Assembly (NCBI GenBank): GCA_944387865.1
Contig: CALXGN010000008.1
Location: 20,890 to 84,889 of the forward strand
Reading direction: 5' to 3'
DNA from: Scatomorpha stercorigallinarum
GTDB lineage: Bacteria; Bacillota; Clostridia; Oscillospirales; Oscillospiraceae
Length of the DNA stretch: 64,000 nt
Below, one piece after another: positions 50,478 to 58,465 of this stretch (positions are counted from its first letter, which is position 1; every line of letters begins with the position of its first letter). The translations under genes and the position numbers were made by a program. A model generated the notes under the pieces. The model did not search any database, was not told the DNA's origin, and saw only the letters and a list, made by a program, of their open reading frames with translations.

Positions 50478-50615
50478 TTAAGCGGCCTTATCGAGCTTGG
50501 TTTCTTCTTGTTGCTCAAGCAGGCGCGGCCCATACTTCTTCAATAACCTTGCCATTACGTCTATACAGCGGTCGAACGCAGCGTTATACTCTGGATTAAC
50601 GTAGTATTTTGTCAA
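50478..50615 (-). CDS. 45-residue protein with TTG start, mobile-element associated
   Basis: TTG start at 50615 with GGAGG 7 bases upstream, encoding (M)TKYYVNPEYNAAFDRCIDVMA followed by RLLKKYGPRLLEQQEE. It is amphipathic and helical with no membrane segment. It lies between the relaxase remnant and the HTH gene, in the same direction. I believe similar small proteins occur in this position in other clostridial elements (from memory). Function unknown. Confidence 0.6.
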   Translation of the reverse strand: MTKYYVNPEYNAAFDRCIDVMARLLKKYGPRLLEQQEETKLDKAA

Positions 50616-50633
50616 TAAGCAACACCTCCAAAC

Positions 50634-51440
50634 TCAAATTTCAATATCCCTGCCTCCGTGATGGGGAGAGTTATGTTCCTTTTCATCCCGCGTCTGCGCG
50701 AGGATGCCTGAGATAAAAGCCCTGACCTTTTCGGGCGCAGCTTTTAGCGCGGAGAGGTAGGTCTGAGATTTCCTCTTGAGTTCCTCATATTTTTCTTGCA
50801 GTGCATTGTAACGCTGCTTCCAGACTGCGGCTGCCTTTTTAGCGGCAGTGAGCTGCTCATGCAATTTGGCGTTTTCCGCTTTCAATGCAAGGCCGATGAC
50901 AGCGTACTTTTTTATCGCCTTGCTTTCCTGCGGCGTCAATGATATGTTGCCGGTGACTGGATTCTTCTTTCCCATCTCTTTGATCTCGCGAGCCGTGAGA
51001 GCGGCAGTTTTCGTCGTCCGCATTTCCTCTTTCACAGCTGTCAACGCCTGCTCCGTTTTGGCCACTTGCGCAGTCACGGCCTCCAGCCGCTGCTGTTCCG
51101 CATGAACCTTGAACTGCGTAACGGTCAGGTGTTCCTCTGTACTCCCGCGTTCGCCTCTTTCAATATCTTCATACCCTGATGAGCGCATAAAACGAAAAAA
51201 GTCATCCTGCAGCACACTGTAGGATGACTTCAAAACTGTTTTGCCTTTTGCGTTCAACATTGGCTTTCCATCGGCGTCGAGCGCAGGTTTGGACTCCCAT
51301 TTCTTGCTTCGGCTGACCTGCATGATAGTCTCTTTCACTGTTCCGACAAGGCTTTTGTCCTTGCACCGCTTCGACCAGAGCACCTGCTTCTCAACAACAG
51401 GTAAGAATGGAAGTAGCTTGACTTTGAGGGAACGCCAATT
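50634..51440 (-). pseudogene. C-terminal remnant of a MobV/Pre-type relaxase
   Basis: About 265 codons. SLVGTVKETIMQVSRSKKWES, LKSSYSVLQDDFFRFMRSSGYEDIERGERGSTEEHLTVTQFKV and the following coiled coil match the C-terminal part of plasmid recombination (MobV) relaxases. The N-terminal HUH nuclease domain is missing: homology stops near 51440, where sequence of opposite coding direction begins. The frame runs open to 51506 only by chance. The element can no longer mobilise by this relaxase. Confidence 0.8.
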
Positions 51441-51540
51441 CATAAAAGAATATTCGACCGTTGCGGAGAAGCAGGGCAAGGACGCCGTGATTCGACGAGA
51501 AAACAAGACAAAGACAAGAAAGAAGAAAAAACGCCCCTAA
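51439..51540 (+). pseudogene. Possible 3' scrap of a gene in the opposite direction
   Basis: EYSTVAEKQGKDAVIRRENK plus a Lys/Arg-rich end and stop, on the plus strand, starting where relaxase homology ends. It reads like the basic C-terminus of another element protein joined at a deletion or insertion point. Only this tail of the longer open frame looks coding. Confidence 0.3.
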
Positions 51541-51594
51541 AATAAGGAGCGAATAGTAGAAATAGTATCAAATTATGAAGCTGAGAGGGCTTAC

Positions 51595-52221
51595 ATGATG
51601 TTGAATTTATTTGAGCGGTCACGTTCCCATTGGGTGCGGTACGATCATTACGAGCTGAAAACGACGGAAGATGGTAAGCGGTACATTACCCCCGGCAGGA
51701 GTGCAAATCCGAATGTTTACAATCCGCTGAAAGAGGTTCCGAGCCTTGTTCTGAATGCGCTGAATGTAGGTATGCTGATGATGGGGTGCAAGCCAGATGC
51801 AGAGGTGGAAAAGGCGATAATGGAGTTTATAACTCGCTATGGTCTGCTTGGGCTGATGACTGCCCTACCCACCACACCGTCCTTTATGGACTATGAGGCA
51901 GTATATCTACCGAAAAACCACTTTATCAAGGAAGAATCTATGGCGACAGATAAATATCTGTCACTGTTTTATCCATTTGACCGGCTGGACTTGGTGAAGA
52001 AAGGCATTGAATCCACATGGAATGTATCCAATGACCGGACTTCGGATTCTTTATCTCAAAGTGAAACGCCGTTTTCATTTGGACGCATCTACAGCAAAGG
52101 AAAGCGCCGCTGCGCAGTTTGTATTACCCAAACTATGCAGCGGTATTCCATTGACATATGCAATTATTCAGTGAGATCAATAAAGCATTGCCCCCACGAG
52201 CAGCAGCGCCCCGCAGTATGA
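51595..52221 (+). pseudogene. Truncated element protein of unknown function
   Basis: Begins with GAGAGGG and ATG and reads MLNLFERSRSHWVRYDHYEL, TTEDGKRYITPGRSANPNVYNPLK and SLVLNALNVGMLMMGCKPDAEVEKAIMEFITRYGLLGLM, a pattern I associate with element-borne proteins of Clostridia (DUF6076-like, from memory). After about residue 190 the frame runs into the antisense of the DUF3592-like gene, so the normal C-terminus is lost. It marks the right side of the element-1 remnant. Confidence 0.5.
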
Positions 52222-52758
52222 AAGCAGGCCGAAGTGCGGCCGTCTGGACAGGGCGATACGGTTGGGATTTTGGGGATCGAGATAAATATCACAGCAGTCG
52301 CCCACCGTGAATTTTTTCTTAAAGGGCGAGCTCATGAAGCCCAGCCAGAAGCGCTTGTCCAGGCTCGCACGCTCATATAGAGCACCGTCAACAATATAGC
52401 TGAAAACTGCCGAGCCGCAAACGAGACCGCTGTTTCTTCTACCGTAGGTGCTGATATCTCGATACTCACCACGCCAGGGAACGGTACATTTCCGCCGCTT
52501 GAAATAGTTCACCAGGTCAAACGACAGAAGGGCAGCGCCGACCAGAAGAAAGGTGAGCTTTGTCATTGTATTTTCAGGAATATCGAGCCGCGGAATAAGC
52601 CACATCAGGCCGCCGCAGAGCAGCAGAAGAAATCCGAAGATCAAACTCAGCTTCGGCGCATGGGCCCGGCGAGTAAGCCCCAGAATGACGCACACGATTC
52701 CACACGCTACCAATATGATTCCAAAATCTGAGACGCTTATATCGAAATATCTCCACAT
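52177..52758 (-). CDS. DUF3592-like membrane protein
   Basis: 193 residues: two N-terminal membrane helices (FGIILVACGIVCVILGL and LSLIFGFLLLLCGGLMWLI), a third (LTFLLVGAALLSFDLVNYF), a soluble part with CTVPWRGEYRDISTYGRRN and FTVGDCCDIYLDPQNPNRIAL, and a final helix (FGLLSYCGALLLVGAMLY). The VGDxxxIYxDPxNP pattern is typical of DUF3592. Start ATG at 52758 (AGGATG upstream) is preferred to 52788. It is the last gene of the phospho-signalling operon or a separate unit 41 bases after it. Confidence 0.65.
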   Translation of the reverse strand: MWRYFDISVSDFGIILVACGIVCVILGLTRRAHAPKLSLIFGFLLLLCGGLMWLIPRLDIPENTMTKLTFLLVGAALLSFDLVNYFKRRKCTVPWRGEYRDISTYGRRNSGLVCGSAVFSYIVDGALYERASLDKRFWLGFMSSPFKKKFTVGDCCDIYLDPQNPNRIALSRRPHFGLLSYCGALLLVGAMLY

Positions 52759-52799
52759 AGAAGACCATCCTGACTTTAGTATTTTCAAGTTTTAAGCGC

Positions 52800-53099
52800 C
52801 TACGCTTCATCAATATGATACAGCACGCTGTCCATAAGATAGCGCAGCGACAGCTGCTTTTCCTCCTCCGTCAGCCATTCCATTGTATGAAGCAGCGAAA
52901 TATGCAGAATGGACGCCTCCGGACTCAGCTCCGTCACGGCAAAGGCGTACTCGCCGGTCTTTCCGAGCACATTCAGCCTCGCCTTGATGTCGCCGGCCAT
53001 GGCCTTCTCATACTCCCCGCCCAGCCTGTCAATGACGTCAAACACGGCAAACACGGCCATGCGGCGCGGGCAGCCCAGGTTTTCCTTCAGCCCCGGCAT
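52800..53099 (-). CDS. Small protein of unknown function at the end of the kinase operon
   Basis: ~99 residues, no membrane segment or signal: PGLKENLGCPRRMAVFAVFD, IKARLNVLGKTGEYAFAVTELSP, HTMEWLTEEEKQLSLRYLMDSVLYHI. Predicted alpha/beta. GGGGGTG lies 7 bases before ATG 53099. It follows the kinase by 15 bases, so the two are co-expressed. I do not recognise the family. Confidence 0.6.
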   Translation of the reverse strand: MPGLKENLGCPRRMAVFAVFDVIDRLGGEYEKAMAGDIKARLNVLGKTGEYAFAVTELSPEASILHISLLHTMEWLTEEEKQLSLRYLMDSVLYHIDEA

Positions 53100-53114
53100 T
53101 GTTATCACCCCCGC

Positions 53115-55355
53115 TCACAGAGGACGGACGCTGGCCATCACCTGATTGCACAGAGCCACTACCGCCTTCTGACTGGTGTCGTTGTACATGGCACTCAGAT
53201 AGATACACCGGCCTTCGATGACGGTGGCGGCGCTGCTGAAGTAAAATGAGCCGATAGAGTAGTTCTGGCAAAGCCACTCCACGCCGCCTGAGACCGCAGC
53301 GTACCTCTCTCCCACAGTCCCGCCTGACGCCTCTACAGAAGCGGCGTTGCCATCGAGCATCTCCTCCGGTGTACCGTAGCCATACTCCGAGACATATCCG
53401 ACCTCCACTCCTCCTGAATCGGGAGAGTTCACGTCGCCCAGGCCGATCTCCATGGCTGCCTCCGTCGGATAGATGGCTATGATCTCGGCCACACCGTTTT
53501 CAAGCTGTATCTCGGTCTCCCACACGCTCCCAAGGGCGAGAGAATCGTCGATAATGAACTTGATCCCGATATTATCGCTGTACCACATACTGTAGGTCAT
53601 GTCCGGCACGCCGCTGCAGCGGAAGCTCTGCAGGATATCTTCGATCTCCCGCCTGCCGGCCTCGTCGCCTTTGGACCAGGCGCCGAGGATTATATAGCAG
53701 CCGAATGGGTTTTCGCCCTGCACGGCCAGATACAGCATATCCATGGAGACGCCGGAGGCGTCTGTGCCCTCTAAACAGACCTGGTATGCATCGCGGCCGC
53801 CCACGGCTCCGTATTCGGCGGAGTAGATGGTGTAGTCCGCCACGTCGAAGCCCATCATCACAGAGGCTATTATCTCGTCCAGGTGCAGCTCCACGTCCGA
53901 GAGGGTATATATCGGCACGCCAAGGTTCCAGACAAAACTGGTCGTGACTGCACAGCCCCTCTCCTCGTTTGCAAAGCTGAAGCCGTCCGCGCTCACCACG
54001 TAGTCAGAGGGGACACCTATGCTGGCGCTGAGTATGCCGAGGTCACGAGTCTCCAGCTCCGGCGCGGAGACGGGCGGGACAGACGGCTCTGCCGTGACGC
54101 CCGGAGCTGCTGCCTCTGCGCTGACGCCGGGATCTTTCCCGACCGCGGCGCCGCCGGGCAACGTGCCCCCCATTGAGCCGGAGAGCGCTATGGGCAGGAT
54201 GATGCACAGGGCGATCACGACCAGCAGCCCGCCGCCGGCAAGCCCGGCAATGGCAGGCTTGGCCCTGCAGACTGCGGCGATCCGGGAGAAAACCCCGGAC
54301 CTGCGCGCAGCTGCGTCCTTTACGTCATATGACGACTGCCTGAGGAAGGAATTCTGTGCCCGCTCGCTCACGCTGGCGGCGACCTGCTTCTGCACCGAGA
54401 CCTCGCCCCTAAGGGCGCGGAGAAAGTCGTGCATGTTGGGGAAGCGCTCCTCCGCTTTTACAGCCAGCGCCTTCATGATAGCACGCTCGGCGTTCTGCGG
54501 CAGGCGGACGCCCAGCTCCGAAGGAGGCCTGAGCGTGTCCGCGCGGATGCGCTCCACGGAGTCCGGCGGCAGCATGCCGGTGATGCAGCGGTAAAAGGTC
54601 GCTCCCATGGCGTACACGTCCGTCCAGGGACCCTGGTTGCCGTGACTTGAATACTGCTCCTCAGGCGCATAGCCGTGCTTTAGTATGACCGACACGCTTT
54701 TCCCGTCGCCCAGCGCAAACCTCGCGGCCCCGAAATCCAGCAGGCGGCTCTCGCCCCGGGATGTGATATAGATGTTGTCCGGGCTTATGTCCCGGTGCAG
54801 GAGGTTGAGCGCGTGTACCTGGACAAGCGCCTCCATGATGGGGCCTAGTATGGCAAACGCCTGTGCATACGGGATCTTGTCGCCCTGGTCTGCCAGGTAG
54901 TCCTTGAGGCTCATCCCGTCTATGTACTCCATCACGAAATAGGCCGTGTTGTTCTCTCGGAAATAATTCTGTACAGAAACGATATGCGGAGTGTTTTGCA
55001 GCTTGGCAAGTATCTTAGCCTCTTCCAGGAAGCGCTCCATGCCCAGCTGGTAGTCATCCTCCGCTCTCCCGGTGAGCGTAACGTTGTAGCGGTCAGCATT
55101 TCTCGTGGCAATTGACGAGGGCATGTACTCCTTGATGGCGACCTTTATGTCCAGCGTAAGGTCATAACCCAGATAGGTAATGCCGAAACCGCCCGTTCCC
55201 AGCACCTTGCCGAGCATGTACCTGCCGTTGAGCAGAGTTCCCAGCGGCAGCGCAAGATAGGGCTGCTCCTCGTTTTCGCTGAATCCGCAATACGGGCAGT
55301 AGCCGCCCGGCTCTTTTTCTTGAAAGCAGCCGAAACATATACGTTCAGGATCCAT
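53115..55355 (-). CDS. Membrane Ser/Thr protein kinase with N-terminal zinc ribbon
   Basis: 746 residues. A zinc ribbon (CFGCFQEKEPGGYCPYCGF) is followed by a Hanks-type kinase at ~35-300: glycine loop LGTGGFGITYLGYD, VAIKEYMPSS, catalytic LHRDISPDN, LLDFGAARF, YAPEEQY. Then a linker, one membrane helix (GGLLVVIALCIILPIALSG) and a ~330-residue extracytoplasmic domain without PASTA repeats. ATG 55355 with GAGGAGG upstream is the start. All catalytic residues are intact. Neighbours encode a PP2C phosphatase and two FHA proteins, so it is the writer of a phospho-Thr circuit whose outside domain senses an unknown signal. Confidence 0.9.
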   Translation of the reverse strand: MDPERICFGCFQEKEPGGYCPYCGFSENEEQPYLALPLGTLLNGRYMLGKVLGTGGFGITYLGYDLTLDIKVAIKEYMPSSIATRNADRYNVTLTGRAEDDYQLGMERFLEEAKILAKLQNTPHIVSVQNYFRENNTAYFVMEYIDGMSLKDYLADQGDKIPYAQAFAILGPIMEALVQVHALNLLHRDISPDNIYITSRGESRLLDFGAARFALGDGKSVSVILKHGYAPEEQYSSHGNQGPWTDVYAMGATFYRCITGMLPPDSVERIRADTLRPPSELGVRLPQNAERAIMKALAVKAEERFPNMHDFLRALRGEVSVQKQVAASVSERAQNSFLRQSSYDVKDAAARRSGVFSRIAAVCRAKPAIAGLAGGGLLVVIALCIILPIALSGSMGGTLPGGAAVGKDPGVSAEAAAPGVTAEPSVPPVSAPELETRDLGILSASIGVPSDYVVSADGFSFANEERGCAVTTSFVWNLGVPIYTLSDVELHLDEIIASVMMGFDVADYTIYSAEYGAVGGRDAYQVCLEGTDASGVSMDMLYLAVQGENPFGCYIILGAWSKGDEAGRREIEDILQSFRCSGVPDMTYSMWYSDNIGIKFIIDDSLALGSVWETEIQLENGVAEIIAIYPTEAAMEIGLGDVNSPDSGGVEVGYVSEYGYGTPEEMLDGNAASVEASGGTVGERYAAVSGGVEWLCQNYSIGSFYFSSAATVIEGRCIYLSAMYNDTSQKAVVALCNQVMASVRPL

Positions 55356-55680
55356 GGCGAACCTCCTCGATCCCCGCGAGCACCCAAAGGTCATCCTCCA
55401 CCCGACGCACTCTTTCCACATGCCGCAGGACAAGAGCTTCCAGCCAGCGCCGCGCGCTGGCGGCCTTCAAAAACTCTATTCTGATATCAAGTGGCGAAAC
55501 ATAAAAGTCTCCTGAATACATGAGAAACCCCTCTCCCTCCCTCAAGCACGGAATTTCCGAGTCCTCCCGCAGCACGCCGTCAGCGGAAAGGTGGAAGACA
55601 GCCGCCGGTTCCCGGCCGGCGGTCTTGTCTTCCGAAGGATAATGCAGACTTCTGTATTCCAAGCAGTATGTATCTGTCAT
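55345..55680 (-). CDS. Small protein of unknown function before the kinase
   Basis: 111 residues: TDTYCLEYRSLHYPSED, AAVFHLSADGVLREDSEIP, LREGEGFLMYSGDFYVSPLDIRIEFLKAASARRWLEALVL. Beta-rich and soluble; no known motif. It overlaps the kinase start by 11 bases and follows the protease-FHA gene by 6, so its product is made with the kinase and could be a cytosolic partner or substrate. Confidence 0.65.
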   Translation of the reverse strand: MTDTYCLEYRSLHYPSEDKTAGREPAAVFHLSADGVLREDSEIPCLREGEGFLMYSGDFYVSPLDIRIEFLKAASARRWLEALVLRHVERVRRVEDDLWVLAGIEEVRHGS

Positions 55681-55686
55681 GGGCCC

Positions 55687-57003
55687 TTACTCCTTGGCGA
55701 CGACAAACCTGTTGCCATTGTCGCACAGGTAGAAGGTGTCCCCGGCAGAGAGCTTTTCCGCCACGTTTGCCGTCAGCTTTTTTCCGTTGCCCAGGAAGGT
55801 GCCGTAAGAAGACCCCAGATCGGTTATCAGGAAGCGGTCTTCGTTGCCGTCGTAGACGATCTGGCAATGGCGTCCGCTGATGCCCGGAGTGTTTTTATCA
55901 TAGACGATGTTGCACTCCGTCGGGTCTCTCCCGATAACTATTTTGCCCCTCATCAGGTCAAATTTCTGTCCGGCGTATTTTCCCGTAACGCCGCGCAGCA
56001 CCGCAGACTTGCACACAGGGCCGAGGCCGTTTGCCGCGTATTTTTTCCGGCTCCCACTGCCTCCGACAGCCGGCGCCGCTCCGCCTTTCCACGCCGGTAT
56101 CGCCAGAAGCAGCGCGCCGCCTGCCAGGGCAAGTGCGCCGATGGGCAGGAATACATAGGCGAACCACCCCGGCACCCAGCTGAGGGCGCCTGTCATGGTG
56201 TAGGGAATTCTCTCCTGGTCGAGTATCTTGGTCAGCTCGTCGATAATGATAGAGTAGTTCATGCCCAGCATGAGCCCCGTCTCAGGGTCAGCCGCTCCGG
56301 AAGCGTTTATGCCGATGACCTGTCCGTTCTCATCGACCAGGGGGCCGCCGGAGTTTCCAGGCGCTATGGATACGTCCATCTGGAAGGCCTCGTAGGTTGA
56401 CCATTTGGTGGTAACCCGGTTGCTGATTATCCCCTTGGTGATTGTCACGTCGTCAAGGTCATAGGCGGGAAGGTTCTGCCTGCTTGAGGAGTCCCCGGGA
56501 TAGCCCAGCGCATAAGCCGTCTCGCTCATTTTGACAGATTCAGAGCCGCGCAGAGTTAGGGCAGTGCGTTTCTCCGTTGGGGTGGGCAGCTTGAGGATGG
56601 CAATATCCTTTTCCGTCTGCGGGGAGTAGTAGACCACCTCTGCCTGGACAGAGTCATTCTCTGCGGCTGAATAATAAACCTGTATTGTCCCTGTGACATT
56701 GCTGTACGTTCTTGGATAAGTATATGCAGCCTCCACTACGTGGCCGTTGGTGACAATATACTGCACCGGTTCTCCCGGCGTGCCGACAGCCCAGCCTGTT
56801 CCGGTCCCTCCTGCCTGCTCTACGGTGCCGTCCTCATAGTATGCTGTGGCGACCGCGTATACCAATACGATCCCATGACGGGCCTCATATGGCTCTATAC
56901 TGCCGCCGCCCGCTATTCCAAGCGCGCCGAACACTATGCCGCCAAACCCGATAACAAGCAGAATGATGGCGGCGATCCGCTTTGCGCCTGCTCTTTTACT
57001 CAT
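55687..57003 (-). CDS. Trypsin-like (HtrA-type) membrane protease fused to an FHA domain
   Basis: 438 residues. Membrane helix 1 (IAAIILLVIGFGGIVFGAL), an extracytoplasmic serine-protease domain at ~40-270 with His in VTNGHVVEA, Asp in EKDIAILKLP and Ser in APGNSGGPLV, helix 2 (WFAYVFLPIGALALAGGALLLAI) and a cytoplasmic FHA domain at ~345-438 (IVIGRDPTECNIVYDKNTPGISGRHCQI, DLGSSYGTFLGNG). There is no PDZ domain. The FHA would bind a phosphothreonine made by the neighbouring kinase and so couple phosphorylation inside to proteolysis outside. Overlaps the PP2C gene by 8 bases. Confidence 0.88.
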   Translation of the reverse strand: MSKRAGAKRIAAIILLVIGFGGIVFGALGIAGGGSIEPYEARHGIVLVYAVATAYYEDGTVEQAGGTGTGWAVGTPGEPVQYIVTNGHVVEAAYTYPRTYSNVTGTIQVYYSAAENDSVQAEVVYYSPQTEKDIAILKLPTPTEKRTALTLRGSESVKMSETAYALGYPGDSSSRQNLPAYDLDDVTITKGIISNRVTTKWSTYEAFQMDVSIAPGNSGGPLVDENGQVIGINASGAADPETGLMLGMNYSIIIDELTKILDQERIPYTMTGALSWVPGWFAYVFLPIGALALAGGALLLAIPAWKGGAAPAVGGSGSRKKYAANGLGPVCKSAVLRGVTGKYAGQKFDLMRGKIVIGRDPTECNIVYDKNTPGISGRHCQIVYDGNEDRFLITDLGSSYGTFLGNGKKLTANVAEKLSAGDTFYLCDNGNRFVVAKE

Positions 57004-57922
57004 TTTCTTTCTCCCCTTTACCGTGGTATTTCAATACGATCGCCGTAAAATTGTCCTGATCAGGGTTCCCGGCTGCCATGATCTCCGCCTCCAACTTGTC
57101 GCAGCAGGCCCGGGGCGGCAGAGCCATGGCCTCACGGATCTGCTTTAGGGTCAGGGTGTCGCTCACGCCGTCTGAAGAGAGAAGCAATGCGTCCTCCGGC
57201 AGCAGTGTGAAGGGCAGACGCGTACAGTCGCACCGCAGGTCCTCTTTCCCGATATACTCCGTAAGAGCGCCCGCCTGCGGGTCTGTAAGAGCTTCCTCCA
57301 CCGGGAACGACCCATCCAGTGCCCGCAGCACCAGATCGTTTTTAAATTCCTGCCTGGTGTTCAGGGAATATAGCCTGCCGTCACGCAGCAGGAAGAGGTC
57401 GCTGTCACCGACGCAGCAGAAGTGAAGCGCCTGCCCTCTGAGCACGGCGGCGACCAGTGTGGTGCCGCCATGCCCCCGGAACTGCTTATAGACCAGGCTG
57501 CTCCACTGCCGTATCAACTCCGGCACGGCCAGATCGTCCTTCCAGGGGAAAAGGCTCAACATTTTCGAGACCGTCTCACCGGCTATCCGTCCTCCCTCGG
57601 CCATGCCGCCCATCCCGTCGCAGAGCACCGCCAGAAGGCCGTCCTCCTCAAGGCGAGACACGGGTGAGATGCCGAAGGCGTCCTGCTGTTCCTCCCGGCT
57701 GCCGAGCCCCTGCAGATTGGCCAGCTCCAGCACCGGCAGGGGGCCCGGCTTTGCCGTGACGGGGTCTTTCTCGTGCGCTGCCCTCTTCTTCCGCTTCCGA
57801 ACGAGGGCGAGCACAAGTATCAGCGCCAGCGCGAGCCCCGCGCAGAGGGCGAGGGCCATCCAGATAAGGATAGGGCTGTCAGGCACAAGCGGCCGGTTCA
57901 GCCACGAAAGCACAGCCTCCAT
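56996..57922 (-). CDS. Membrane-anchored PP2C-family protein phosphatase
   Basis: 308 residues. One N-terminal membrane helix (LIWMALALCAGLALALILVLALV), basic linker, then a PP2C domain in the cytoplasm: QDAFGIS, LCDGMGGMAEGG, GHGGTTLVAAVL, CVGDSDLFLLRDGRLY, LLSSDGVSDTL and DNFTAIVL supply the metal-binding Asp residues. It would reverse the kinase's Ser/Thr phosphorylation. 3 bases after the FHA gene and overlapping the protease gene. Confidence 0.9.
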   Translation of the reverse strand: MEAVLSWLNRPLVPDSPILIWMALALCAGLALALILVLALVRKRKKRAAHEKDPVTAKPGPLPVLELANLQGLGSREEQQDAFGISPVSRLEEDGLLAVLCDGMGGMAEGGRIAGETVSKMLSLFPWKDDLAVPELIRQWSSLVYKQFRGHGGTTLVAAVLRGQALHFCCVGDSDLFLLRDGRLYSLNTRQEFKNDLVLRALDGSFPVEEALTDPQAGALTEYIGKEDLRCDCTRLPFTLLPEDALLLSSDGVSDTLTLKQIREAMALPPRACCDKLEAEIMAAGNPDQDNFTAIVLKYHGKGEKENE

Positions 57923-57925
57923 ACA

Positions 57926-58465
57926 TTATTCCTCATCCCACTTGAACCTGTCGCCGCACAGCGGCAGAAACAGCAGGCGGCTCTTGCCCACCTCTATCAC
58001 GTCGTATGCCTTCAGCGGACGCACCATTTCCACCTGCTCGTCATTGCAGTAGGTGATGCCCCGGCCCTGCCCGGGAGAGAGGGAAAAGGTGTTGTGCTTT
58101 ACGTCGTAAGTGATCAGTGCATGGCTCTCCCGGGACACGGTGTCGTCATCCGCCAGCGCCACATCCATGGCCGCAGCTCGGCCTATGAAGTTGCGTCCGG
58201 ACACCAGCTTGTAGTCCGCGCCGCGGTGAGGTCCGGAGACGCACACCAGAAAGCCGACGGCGGGATCTATGCCCAGCTTCTTTTTGATTATCCCAACCGT
58301 CTTGCCGCGATCCGAGTCAGATGTAGCGCCCGCTGCGGCGGCTGCTGTCGTTGCGCCTGACATGCCTCCCGCCACTGTCTTTCCGACCATTGCGTTGTCC
58401 CGGCAATAGGGGCAGCTGTCAAAGCGGTTCTCATCGTAGAAATGACCGTTGTCACATTGTTTCAT
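57926..58465 (-). CDS. FHA-domain protein with N-terminal zinc-ribbon-like motif
   Basis: 179 residues. KQCDNGHFYDENRFDSCPYC is a short cysteine motif like the kinase's zinc ribbon; then an Ala/Thr-rich linker with GKTV sequences that could be phosphorylated (as in GarA/OdhI-type FHA proteins), and a C-terminal FHA domain (FIGRAAAMDVALADDDTVSRESHALITYD). Cytoplasmic adaptor. Overlaps the SLH protein gene by 4 bases. Confidence 0.85.
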   Translation of the reverse strand: MKQCDNGHFYDENRFDSCPYCRDNAMVGKTVAGGMSGATTAAAAAGATSDSDRGKTVGIIKKKLGIDPAVGFLVCVSGPHRGADYKLVSGRNFIGRAAAMDVALADDDTVSRESHALITYDVKHNTFSLSPGQGRGITYCNDEQVEMVRPLKAYDVIEVGKSRLLFLPLCGDRFKWDEE

